A DNA stretch of 64,000 nucleotides, from NCBI GenBank assembly GCA_947626755.1, contig CANQTP010000006.1, positions 28,270 through 92,269 on the forward strand, written 5' to 3'. The position numbers were made by a program, and so were the translations under genes. The first letter of the stretch is position 1. Every line of letters begins with the position of its first letter. This document shows positions 1 through 7,129 of this stretch, in pieces. The notes below the pieces were generated by a model. It saw nothing but the letters and a program-made list of their open reading frames with translations. It had not been told where the DNA came from and did no database searches. The DNA is from an uncultured Clostridia bacterium. GTDB taxonomy: Bacteria; Bacillota; Clostridia; Oscillospirales; Ruminococcaceae.

Positions 1-242
1 ATGATCCGGGAAAAATTGTCCCCGATGCGGGAATACTTGTGAACGAACGTCAGCGTTCCTGCGCTGAAAAGGCAAGAAACGCATTTTCCGAAGCGGTGAA
101 CGCTCTCCGCGGCGGTGCAACTTTAGACGCGGTGAATATTCTTATAGACGACGGTGAAAATTCACTTCTTGAACTTACGGGAGAACGAGCTTCCGAAGCG
201 GTGGTAAACGAAGTGTTCTCACATTTTTGTGTGGGAAAATAA
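1..242 (+). CDS. mnmE: tRNA modification GTPase MnmE, C-terminal fragment (cut by window edge)
   Basis: The frame is open from base 3 to the TAA at 240-242. The visible residues read ..GILVNERQRS and end in VFSHFCVGK, which matches the conserved C-terminal helix and F-C-[IV]-G-K end of MnmE; in this family the last Cys binds the formyl-THF one-carbon unit. MnmE works with MnmG to place the (carboxymethyl)aminomethyl group on wobble U34 of certain tRNAs. The G domain lies outside the window to the left. The stop is followed two bases later by a parS palindrome. The downstream presence of mnmG, rsmG and noc supports the call. Confidence 0.93.
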   Translation, partial: DPGKIVPDAGILVNERQRSCAEKARNAFSEAVNALRGGATLDAVNILIDDGENSLLELTGERASEAVVNEVFSHFCVGK

Positions 243-244
243 AA

Positions 245-260
245 TGTTCCACGTGGAACA
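245..260. promoter_or_regulatory. parS: parS centromere site 1
   Basis: Perfect 16-bp palindrome TGTTCCACGTGGAACA, the sequence bound by ParB/Spo0J. It lies between the mnmE stop and the GNAT gene. The same 16 bases occur at 821, 2733 and 5298. Confidence 0.93.
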
Positions 261-275
261 TTCTGAGGTGATGTT

Positions 276-842
276 ATGAAGATAAGTTTAAAGCGTGTAA
301 ATATTTTCAGCGAAGATATGAAAAGAATAAAACAGCTTTACAATACTGCATTTCCCGATGATGAACGTGCGCCGCTGATTTTGCTTGCACTTAGATCCGA
401 GAAAAGCGGAGCAGATTTCTGGTCGCTTTATGCAGACGGGGAATGGTTCGGGCTTGCATATGCCATCACGGAAGATGATCTTACATATCTTTTTTATCTT
501 GCTGTTTCGGAAGAAAAGCGGGGGCAAGGTCTTGGAAGCAAAGCATTGCAGACTTTGAAAATGAAATATTACGGAAACAGGTTTTTCCTTGCTCTTGAAA
601 AAATTGATGAAAATGCGGAAAACTATTCCGAACGTCTGAAACGCCGCCAATTTTATATTAATAACGGACTTGAACCCCTTGGTTCTACCATAAAGGAAGG
701 CAAAGTCAGGTATGACGTCATGGGTGTCGGCGGAAATGTGAGACCCGAGGAATATGTCCGAATGATGAGAAATTATCTTGGAAAACGTCTTAGCAAAATG
801 GTTTCTATGGATGATGACAATGTTCCACGTGGAACATTTTAA
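276..842 (+). CDS. GNAT-family N-acetyltransferase
   Basis: 188-residue protein with the GNAT acetyl-CoA signature EEKRGQGLGSKAL (R-x-x-G-x-G) around residues 78-90, preceded by the usual beta-strand block. The ATG at 276 has a GAGGTGAT ribosome site about 7 bases upstream. Its substrate cannot be told; the family acetylates small amines, antibiotics or protein N-termini. It sits between mnmE and mnmG, which are often adjacent, and is bracketed by two parS sites. The second parS (821-836) lies inside the reading frame: the final residues NVPRGTF and the stop are encoded by the palindrome and its flank, so the last six or seven residues are probably not conserved in homologues. Acetyltransferase family is confident, role unknown. 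Confidence 0.85.
   Translation: MKISLKRVNIFSEDMKRIKQLYNTAFPDDERAPLILLALRSEKSGADFWSLYADGEWFGLAYAITEDDLTYLFYLAVSEEKRGQGLGSKALQTLKMKYYGNRFFLALEKIDENAENYSERLKRRQFYINNGLEPLGSTIKEGKVRYDVMGVGGNVRPEEYVRMMRNYLGKRLSKMVSMDDDNVPRGTF
821..836. promoter_or_regulatory. parS: parS centromere site 2, inside the GNAT 3' end
   Basis: TGTTCCACGTGGAACA, identical to site 1, overlapping the last codons of the acetyltransferase gene, 25 bases before the mnmG start. Confidence 0.93.
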
Positions 843-860
843 AAGAAAGGACTGCTCAGA

Positions 861-2732
861 ATGAGCTATTTTATAGATTCTTACGATGTAGCCGTTATCG
901 GCGCAGGTCATGCGGGTATAGAAGCCGCACTTGCCGCCGCTCGGCTCGGGGCAAAAACTTTGCTGTTTACAATTTCACTTGACAATGTTGCAAATATGCC
1001 CTGCAATCCCTCTATCGGCGGAACTGCAAAGGGACATCTTGTCCGTGAGATCGACGCCCTCGGTGGGGAAATGGGAAAAGCCGCTGACGCGTGCTTTATT
1101 CAGAGTCGTATGCTCAACAGGGGAAAAGGTCCTGCCGTCCACAGCCTGCGTGTTCAGGCGGATAGAGTCAAATACCACAATCATATGAAGCATATCTGTG
1201 AAATGCAGGAAAATCTTTGTCTCAAACAAGCGGAAGTTACCGAGATCCGCCTTGAAAACGGAAAAGTTTCCTCCATAGTTACCGCTCTCGGCGGCGAATA
1301 TAAGGTCAAGACTGCAATAATTGCCACAGGTACATACCTGAAAGGACGTATTTATGTCGGAGATGTGTCCTACGAAAGCGGTCCAGATTCCACTTTGCCC
1401 TCAAAGGGGCTTTCCGACAGCCTGAAAAGTATCGGCGTGAAACTGCGAAGATTCAAGACAGGAACTCCAAGCAGAGTTCACCGCCGTTCCATAAATTTTG
1501 ACGTTCTGGAAAAGCAGAACGGTGACGAGGATATTCAGCCCTTTTCTTTTGAGACCGAAAAGGACGGCTTGAAAAATATCGTTTCCTGCTATATTGCCTA
1601 CACCAACGAGGAAACGCACAAAGTTATCCGCGACAATATCCACCGTTCGCCTATGTATTCGGGAAAGGTCGAGGGCGTGGGTCCGAGGTATTGTCCGTCC
1701 ATTGAAGATAAAATTGTCAGATTTGCCGACCGTTCAAGGCATCAGCTTTTTATTGAACCCATGGGTCTTGACACGGACGAATACTATCTACAGGGAATGT
1801 CCTCATCTCTGCCCGAAGATGTGCAGATTGCGTTTCTGCATACGATAAAAGGTCTTGAAAATGTGGAGATCATGCGAAACGCTTATGCTATCGAATATGA
1901 TTGCTGCGATCCGCGGGATCTGCGGCATACTCTGGAATTCAAAAATATAGGCGGGCTTTTCGGTGCGGGACAGTTCAACGGAACTTCCGGTTACGAGGAA
2001 GCCGCCGCTCAGGGACTTATTGCGGGAATAAACGCCGCACGTTACTGCAAAGGTCAGGAGGGGATAACTCTTTCCCGTTCTTCCTCCTACATTGGAACGC
2101 TTATTGACGATCTTGTTATAAAAGGCTGCTCCGACCCTTACAGAATGATGACTTCAAGAAGCGAGTACCGTCTCATTCTCCGTCAGGACAACGCGGACGA
2201 ACGTCTTACTCCCATAGGTCACGAGGTGGGACTCATTTCCGAGGAACGCTATGAGAAATTCCTTGAAAAGCAGCGACTTATCAGGGAAGAAATAAAGCGC
2301 GTAAAAGAAAAGACAATTTCCCCGTGTGAAAAGCTGAATGCGCTTCTTGAAGAAAGGGGAACTGCTCCGCTTTCTTCGGGGATAAAGATGTCGGAACTTA
2401 TAAAACGTCCGCAGATCTCCTATCAGGATCTGGCGGAATTTGACGAGGAACGGAAACAACTTCCCGATGAAGTTGTTGAACAGGTAAATTTGCAGATAGA
2501 ATACGAGGGATATATTTCCCGACAGATGCAGGAAGTGGAACACGTCCGCAAATTAGAGGAAAAAACGCTTCCGAAAGATTTTGATTACAAACAGATAAAG
2601 GGACTTTCCTTGGAAGCACAGGAAAAACTCAACCGCGTTCAGCCTGAAAATGTAGGTCAGGCAGGACGAATTTCGGGAGTTTCCCCCGCAGACGTAAGTG
2701 TATTGGTCATCTGGCTTGCAGGACAAGCATAA
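861..2732 (+). CDS. mnmG: tRNA uridine-5-carboxymethylaminomethyl synthesis enzyme MnmG (GidA)
   Basis: 623 residues, the normal length for MnmG. The N-terminal FAD-binding motif GAGHAGIEAALAAARLG is at about residues 14-30, followed by the family block NPSIGGTAKGHLVREIDALGG. The helical C-terminal domain that contacts MnmE and tRNA follows (ending ..VSPADVSVLVIWL). With MnmE it modifies U34 of tRNAs reading NNA/NNG codons. The start ATG at 861 follows AGAAAGGACTG. The gene stops at a TAA directly abutting parS site 3. Part of the conserved mnmE-mnmG-rsmG series next to the chromosome origin. Confidence 0.97.
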   Translation: MSYFIDSYDVAVIGAGHAGIEAALAAARLGAKTLLFTISLDNVANMPCNPSIGGTAKGHLVREIDALGGEMGKAADACFIQSRMLNRGKGPAVHSLRVQADRVKYHNHMKHICEMQENLCLKQAEVTEIRLENGKVSSIVTALGGEYKVKTAIIATGTYLKGRIYVGDVSYESGPDSTLPSKGLSDSLKSIGVKLRRFKTGTPSRVHRRSINFDVLEKQNGDEDIQPFSFETEKDGLKNIVSCYIAYTNEETHKVIRDNIHRSPMYSGKVEGVGPRYCPSIEDKIVRFADRSRHQLFIEPMGLDTDEYYLQGMSSSLPEDVQIAFLHTIKGLENVEIMRNAYAIEYDCCDPRDLRHTLEFKNIGGLFGAGQFNGTSGYEEAAAQGLIAGINAARYCKGQEGITLSRSSSYIGTLIDDLVIKGCSDPYRMMTSRSEYRLILRQDNADERLTPIGHEVGLISEERYEKFLEKQRLIREEIKRVKEKTISPCEKLNALLEERGTAPLSSGIKMSELIKRPQISYQDLAEFDEERKQLPDEVVEQVNLQIEYEGYISRQMQEVEHVRKLEEKTLPKDFDYKQIKGLSLEAQEKLNRVQPENVGQAGRISGVSPADVSVLVIWLAGQA

Positions 2733-2748
2733 TGTTCCACGTGGAACA
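2733..2748. promoter_or_regulatory. parS: parS centromere site 3
   Basis: TGTTCCACGTGGAACA starts on the base after the mnmG stop codon and ends 18 bases before the rsmG start. Confidence 0.93.
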
Positions 2749-2766
2749 ATTTCGGGTGGTGTTGAA

Positions 2767-3474
2767 ATGCTTTTGAAATATAATGAATTTGCGGAGATAT
2801 TTGCAGGCGAGGGAATGGATATTTCCGCGGAGATGTACGGAAAGTTTGAAATTTATGCCCGCTTGCTTGTGGAGTGGAACGAAAAAATGAATCTTACGGG
2901 GATCACCGACCCGCGGGGAATTGCACTGAAACATTTCCTTGACAGTGTGATCCCACTTAAATTTCTGAATGTTCCCGAAGGTGCAAAGTTAATTGATGTT
3001 GGAACGGGCGCGGGATTTCCCGGACTGCCTATGAAGATTTACCGCCCCGACATAAAACTTACGCTTCTTGACAGCTTAAACAAGCGGGTGAATTTCCTTT
3101 CCGAAGTCTGCAAGGAAGCGGAGATCAATGCGGATTGTATTCACGAGCGTGCAGAAATTGGAGGACGTTCCGAAAAGTATCGGGAAAAGTTCGATATTGC
3201 CGCCGCCCGTGCAGTTGCTTCAATGCCTGTTCTGGCGGAATATTGTCTGCCGTATGTGAAAGTCGGCGGAGTTTTCTGCGCATTGAAAGGTCCTAACGAG
3301 GACATAAAAGCAGGGGAGTCGGCGGTAAAAATTCTGGGCGGGGAAATTTCCGAAGTAAAGGAGTATTCCCTGCCTGACGGCGATAAACGCGTTCTTGCAG
3401 TAATAGGAAAGGTTTCAGAAACGCCCGACAAATACCCCAGAAACAGCGGACAAATTTCAAAAAAAGCGCTTTGA
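2767..3474 (+). CDS. rsmG: 16S rRNA (guanine527-N7)-methyltransferase RsmG (GidB)
   Basis: 235 residues from the ATG at 2767, chosen because GGGTGGTG lies 6-8 bases upstream; a longer in-frame extension back to 2698 would translate the parS site and overlap mnmG. The SAM-binding motif LIDVGTGAGFPGLPM is at about residues 75-89, and the conserved MNLTGITDP and HFLDSV blocks precede it. It methylates G527 of 16S rRNA; loss of RsmG gives low-level streptomycin resistance in other bacteria. Follows mnmG and precedes noc, as in Bacillus. Confidence 0.96.
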   Translation: MLLKYNEFAEIFAGEGMDISAEMYGKFEIYARLLVEWNEKMNLTGITDPRGIALKHFLDSVIPLKFLNVPEGAKLIDVGTGAGFPGLPMKIYRPDIKLTLLDSLNKRVNFLSEVCKEAEINADCIHERAEIGGRSEKYREKFDIAAARAVASMPVLAEYCLPYVKVGGVFCALKGPNEDIKAGESAVKILGGEISEVKEYSLPDGDKRVLAVIGKVSETPDKYPRNSGQISKKAL

Positions 3475-3572
3475 AAAATTTATAAAAACAGCGGATTCCG
3501 ACATAATTTTCCCGAAAAACGCGGTAAAATGGTTTCAGAAGAAAAACCATGACGTTAAAAGGAAGTGTTGAA

Positions 3573-4367
3573 ATGCCGCTGTTTTTAAAAGAAAAGGTCA
3601 TAAACAAGGTCATTCAGGTAGATGTTGACAGGATAGAACCTAACCCCTATCAGCCGAGACACGATTTTGAGGGCTTGGAAGAACTTGCGCAAAGTATCCG
3701 CCAGAACGGAATTTTGCAGCCGCTGACGATCCGTCGGGAAAATGATAAATTTCAGCTTGTGGCAGGGGAAAGGCGTTTGCGGGCAGCGAAGCTTGCGGGA
3801 CTCACAAGCGTGCCATGTATACAAATGGAAATGACGGGACGAAATTCCGCCATGATGGCGTTGATTGAAAATATCCAGCGTCAGGAACTTTCGGTTTTTG
3901 ACGAAGCGGAAGCCATAGCGAAACTTATCGACTATTACGGAATGACGCAGGAGGACGCGGCTATAAAGCTTGGAAAATCCCAGTCCACAATTGCAAATAA
4001 GCTGCGTTTGCTGAAACTTCCCGAAACTGTTCGGAAAAAGATATATGAATACGGTCTAACCGAACGTCACGCGCGGGCGATGCTGAAACTTGATTCCGAG
4101 GAAAAGCAGCTTGAAGCCGCAGAAACAATACATAAGCGCGGGCTTAACGTCACTGCCGCGGAAAATCTCATTGAAAGTATGCTTGAAAAGCAGAAAGAAG
4201 CGGAAAGTTTCAGGAAGCGCAGTGTGGTTTTCAAGGACGTGCGTCTGTTCGTGAACACCATAAACAAAGCCGTTGAAATGATGAAAGCCGCGGGTATAAA
4301 CGCGGATTCAAGGAAAATTCAGGACGATGATTTTATAGAATATATTGTTCGCATACCCACAAAATAA
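3573..4367 (+). CDS. noc: nucleoid occlusion protein Noc (ParB-family DNA-binding protein)
   Basis: 264 residues from the ATG at 3573, preceded by GGAAGTG; an upstream ATG at 3549 lacks a ribosome site. It has the ParB N-terminal CTPase/ParB-like motifs (PNPYQPR, VAGERRLRAAK, ALIENIQRQELS) and a helix-turn-helix (EDAAIKLGKSQSTIANKLRL). The C-terminal block VRLFVNTINKAVEMMKAAG matches Noc rather than Spo0J. Noc binds its own sites and the membrane to keep FtsZ off the nucleoid. It converges on parB with a shared terminator. Noc versus a second ParB rests on the C-terminus and position; I saw no perfect Noc-binding palindrome ATTTCCCGGGAAAT in this window. Confidence 0.85.
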   Translation: MPLFLKEKVINKVIQVDVDRIEPNPYQPRHDFEGLEELAQSIRQNGILQPLTIRRENDKFQLVAGERRLRAAKLAGLTSVPCIQMEMTGRNSAMMALIENIQRQELSVFDEAEAIAKLIDYYGMTQEDAAIKLGKSQSTIANKLRLLKLPETVRKKIYEYGLTERHARAMLKLDSEEKQLEAAETIHKRGLNVTAAENLIESMLEKQKEAESFRKRSVVFKDVRLFVNTINKAVEMMKAAGINADSRKIQDDDFIEYIVRIPTK

Positions 4368-4399
4368 AAAAAGCAGCCGCGAAAAACGGCTGCTTTTTT
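4367..4399. terminator. bidirectional terminator between noc and parB
   Basis: Stem GCAGCCG (4373-4379) / CGGCTGC (4387-4393) flanked by A-run on the left and T-run on the right, so it can stop transcription from both convergent genes. Confidence 0.9.
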
Positions 4400-4404
4400 G
4401 TCTA

Positions 4405-5274
4405 TCAATACATTGTAAGTTTGTCGGCAATTTCGGAAAGGTCGTCCTGATTGTAAAAATCAATTGTAATACTTCCCGATTCGCCATTTTTTGAAACGAT
4501 ACGGACTTTCTTTTGCAGATGCTTTTCAAGACTCAGCTGCATTTCGGTAAGGAAGTTCATATTCTGCCGCTGCTCTTTTTCCTTGGCAGGGGAACTGCTT
4601 TCGGGAGCGTTCTCCTCGGACTTCTTGGAAAGTGCTTTTTCAATGTCGCGGACGGTCATTTTCCCCGAAGAAGCGGCTTTTGCAATTGAGATCATCTCTT
4701 CCTCGGTCTCTGCGGCGGCGATGGCTTTTGCCTGTCCAACGGAAATATCGCCTTTCCGCAGCATATTTATCAGTTCTTCGGGAAGATTCAGCAGTCTTAC
4801 GAAATTTGCAATAGTGGAACGCGACTTTCCGAGAGTTTTTGCAAGCTGATCCTGAGTCATATTATACTGATCCATTAAAGTGCGGTACGCGGAAGCTTCT
4901 TCCACGGGGTTCAGATCCTCGCGCTGGATATTTTCGATAAGCGCGATCTGGGCTGTTTCGGAATCGGTAAATTCTTTAATTATAGCAGGAACTTCACTAA
5001 GTCCCAGCATACGGCAGGCGCGCCAACGGCGTTCTCCCGCGACTATCTGATAACCCGAACCAAGTGGGCGGACGATTATCGGCTGAATAAGTCCGTGTTC
5101 GCGGATACTGTCCGCAAGTTCCTGAATGGCGGCTTCGTTGAAATCCTGCCGCGGCTGATTCTTGTTAGGCTCGATCTCGGACATTCGCAGGGTGCGGGTG
5201 CTGTCGCTGTTGTCGCTGCTGTTGTCCCCGAAAAGTGCTTCAAGACCGCTGCCTAATGATTTTTTATCTGCCAT
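4405..5274 (-). CDS. parB: chromosome partitioning protein ParB (Spo0J)
   Basis: 289 residues. It shows PNKNQPRQDF, the CTP-binding VAGERRWRA and ENIQREDLNP motifs, a helix-turn-helix (DQLAKTLGKSRSTIANFVRL) that reads parS, and a C-terminal dimer domain. The ATG at 5274 follows AAAGGAACAGGA. ParB loads as a CTP clamp at parS and slides; four parS sites lie within 6 kb here. It is co-oriented with parA, and a parS sits in the 42-base gap between them. The parAB pair points towards mnmG/rsmG/noc, whereas in Bacillus subtilis all are co-directional. Confidence 0.95.
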   Translation of the reverse strand: MADKKSLGSGLEALFGDNSSDNSDSTRTLRMSEIEPNKNQPRQDFNEAAIQELADSIREHGLIQPIIVRPLGSGYQIVAGERRWRACRMLGLSEVPAIIKEFTDSETAQIALIENIQREDLNPVEEASAYRTLMDQYNMTQDQLAKTLGKSRSTIANFVRLLNLPEELINMLRKGDISVGQAKAIAAAETEEEMISIAKAASSGKMTVRDIEKALSKKSEENAPESSSPAKEKEQRQNMNFLTEMQLSLEKHLQKKVRIVSKNGESGSITIDFYNQDDLSEIADKLTMY

Positions 5275-5297
5275 GTTCCTGTTCCTTTCTTTCAGAA

Positions 5298-5313
5298 TGT
5301 TCCACGTGGAACA
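5298..5313. promoter_or_regulatory. parS: parS centromere site 4
   Basis: TGTTCCACGTGGAACA in the parA-parB gap, about 24 bases upstream of the parB start, where bound ParB could also affect its own expression. Confidence 0.93.
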
Positions 5314-5316
5314 TTT

Positions 5317-6108
5317 TTATTTTGCCGTGTTCTGCTTTTCCGCTGCCTTTCGGCGTTTCAGAAATTCTGCCGTGAATGCTTCATATGCTTCCGCGCCTTT
5401 GGAGGACTTGTCGTAGTAAATTACAGGCTTTCCGAAACTTGGAGCTTCGCTTATGCGGACATTTCGGGGAATTACCGTGTTAAAAAGCTTGTTGGGGAAA
5501 TATTTCTTTACTTCGTTTACAACCTGTGCGGTGAGGTTGAGACGGCTGTCATACATGGTGAAAAGTATTCCTTCAACGTCTATGGTGGGATTGTGCCGCT
5601 GCTTTACAAGGCGTATGGATTCTATCAGCTGGGAAAGTCCTTCCATGGAGAAGTATTCGCAAGTCATGGGAATAAGCACCGTATCGCAGGCGCAAAGCGC
5701 GTTTATCGGGATAAGCGACAGGGACGGGGGACAGTCAAGAAGTATGTAGTCGTAGTCTTGTTTTATGGTGAGAAGCTGCATTTTCATGCGCTTATGCATA
5801 TTATCAACTTCGATAAGTTCAATATCCGCAGCCGCAAGCGATGATGTAGAGGGTACAAGGGAAACGTTCTTGAATTCGGTTTTTATAACGGCGTCCTGTA
5901 TTCTGCGGAGACCGAGCAGGACTTCATATGTGGAGACTTCCACTGATTTCTTTTTTATGCCGAAGCTGCTGGTGGTGTTTCCCTGCGCGTCCATATCCAC
6001 GCAGAGGACTTTTTTATTTTTCTGTCCCAGACAGGCGGCAAAGTTCACGACTGTTGTGGATTTTCCAACGCCGCCTTTCTGGTTTGCCACCGCGATTATT
6101 ACTGCCAT
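5317..6108 (-). CDS. parA: chromosome partitioning ATPase ParA (Soj)
   Basis: 263 residues from the ATG at 6108; AAAGGACGG lies just upstream, inside a possible 18-base longer frame. The deviant Walker A motif KGGVGKSTTVVNFA is at residues 11-24, Walker A-prime includes VDMDAQGNTT, and Walker B is YILLDCPPSL. This defines the ParA/MinD/Soj class. It binds DNA nonspecifically in the ATP form and works with ParB on origin segregation; Soj also controls DnaA in Bacillus. It heads a parA-parB operon with its own promoter at 6140-6168. Confidence 0.96.
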   Translation of the reverse strand: MAVIIAVANQKGGVGKSTTVVNFAACLGQKNKKVLCVDMDAQGNTTSSFGIKKKSVEVSTYEVLLGLRRIQDAVIKTEFKNVSLVPSTSSLAAADIELIEVDNMHKRMKMQLLTIKQDYDYILLDCPPSLSLIPINALCACDTVLIPMTCEYFSMEGLSQLIESIRLVKQRHNPTIDVEGILFTMYDSRLNLTAQVVNEVKKYFPNKLFNTVIPRNVRISEAPSFGKPVIYYDKSSKGAEAYEAFTAEFLKRRKAAEKQNTAK

Positions 6109-6139
6109 TATGCTCCGTCCTTTCATTCATAATAAACCT

Positions 6140-6168
6140 ATTATACCACACTTTTATATATATTGCAA
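6140..6168 (-). promoter_or_regulatory. parAB promoter
   Basis: Read on the minus strand: -35 TTGCAA (6163-6168), 17-base spacer, -10 TATAAT (6140-6145), about 32 bases before the parA start. Confidence 0.8.
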
Positions 6169-6186
6169 GCAAAATTTATAGTTATA

Positions 6187-6523
6187 GAGTTGAGAGTTGA
6201 GAGGCAGGCTGAGCCTGCACCCAGTCAGACAATGTTTAGTTATTTCCCGCCTAAGTATACCGTGCATTAAGTAAAGTTACATCTGCAAAAGCATTAAGTG
6301 CAGAAATATAAGTGTTTCTGCAATATCTCAACTCTCCACTCTTAACTCTCAACTCTTGTTAGAAAATGCTTATTATGATATAATAAATTTATAAAAATAT
6401 GTAAGATTTCCCTCTGAATGTTGTTATTATAAGTAGAGAGCAAAATCAGCTTTGCTTTATGCGCGATGTGTATAAAGTTGATTTAAACAAAATAAAACCT
6501 GAAAGGGTGCAGGCTCAGCCTGC
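6187..6523. repeat. interspersed inverted-repeat element, copy A (diverged)
   Basis: Fills most of the 440-base gap between parA and the sigma factor. TTGAGAG heptads (6187-6203) lead into the palindrome tip GCAGGCTGAGCCTGC at 6204-6218, then an arm with ACCGTGCATTAAGTAAAG. A second heptad block (AACTCTC type) is at 6333-6360, and a lone opposite tip GCAGGCTCAGCCTGC is at 6509-6523. The interior between the tips differs from the compact copies at 17296 and 58579. Confidence 0.75.
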
Positions 6524-6558
6524 TTGTTATTATAAATAGAAAGCAAAATTCAGCCTTG
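6421..6558 (+). repeat. duplicated leader segment upstream of the sigma factor gene
   Basis: TTGTTATTATAAGTAGAGAG at 6421-6440 continues CAAAATCAGCTTTG to 6454. A near copy, TTGTTATTATAAATAGAAAG with CAAAATTCAGCCTTG following, is at 6524-6558, ending 10 bases before the sigma-factor start. The repeat tip 6509-6523 lies directly before the second copy. It may duplicate the promoter region of the sigma operon. Confidence 0.6.
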
Positions 6559-6568
6559 AGGTGAAATT

Positions 6569-7129
6569 ATGGACGATAAAGATATTATAAAAATGTACTG
6601 GGACAGGGATCAGCGGGCAATTTCCGAAACGTCGGTAAAGTACGGTCCTTACTGTACGGCAATTGCGGTGAATATCCTGAACGACCTGAGAGACGCCGAG
6701 GAATGCGTCAACGATACATATATAAATACTTGGGAAACTATCCCGCCCAATAAGCCCGTGATACTGTCGGCATTTCTCGGGAAAATTGTGAGAAACCTCT
6801 CTTTTAATAAGTATAAGCACGAACACAGACAGAAACGCGGCGGATTTGAGATAGAAATTATCCTTGACGAACTCTGCGAGATCGTTTCCGATACCGAAAA
6901 TGTGGAGGACAGCGTTATCGGGAATGAACTTTCGGAAGCCGTGAATAGGTTTGTAAGCAAACTCCCCAGCGAAAAGCAGTATATTTTCGTCAGGCGGTAT
7001 TGGTATTCCGACAGCCTGAAAACTATTGCGGGGAAATGCAGCCGCACGGAAAATTCCGTTTCCGTGGAGCTTAACCGTATCCGCGGGAAATTAAAAACCT
7101 ACCTTAACGAAAGGGGTTATGACATATGA
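6569..7129 (+). CDS. RNA polymerase sigma factor, sigma-70/ECF group
   Basis: 186 residues with region 2 in the N-terminal half (DLRDAEECVNDTYINTWETIPP, as two parts at about residues 42-63; KIVRNLSFNKYK) and a region 4 helix-turn-helix (LKTIAGKCSRTENSVSVELNRIR, about residues 149-171). The gap between sigma2 and sigma4 is short, as in ECF factors. The ATG at 6569 follows TTGAGGTGAAAT. Its stop overlaps the start of the next gene by four bases (ATGA), so the two are translationally coupled, the usual arrangement for an ECF sigma and its anti-sigma. The regulon is unknown; ECF factors often act on their own promoter, and the leader is duplicated (6421-6558). Confidence 0.88.
   Translation: MDDKDIIKMYWDRDQRAISETSVKYGPYCTAIAVNILNDLRDAEECVNDTYINTWETIPPNKPVILSAFLGKIVRNLSFNKYKHEHRQKRGGFEIEIILDELCEIVSDTENVEDSVIGNELSEAVNRFVSKLPSEKQYIFVRRYWYSDSLKTIAGKCSRTENSVSVELNRIRGKLKTYLNERGYDI

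Noticed and set aside
2698..2766. Longer rsmG start that would encode the parS site as HNVPRGT
   Set aside because: It overlaps mnmG by 35 bases and the ATG at 2767 has the ribosome site and the conserved family start.
6127..6568. Replication origin (oriC) within the repeat-rich gap near parAB
   Set aside because: No cluster of TTATCCACA DnaA boxes is seen; oriC is expected left of mnmE, outside the window.
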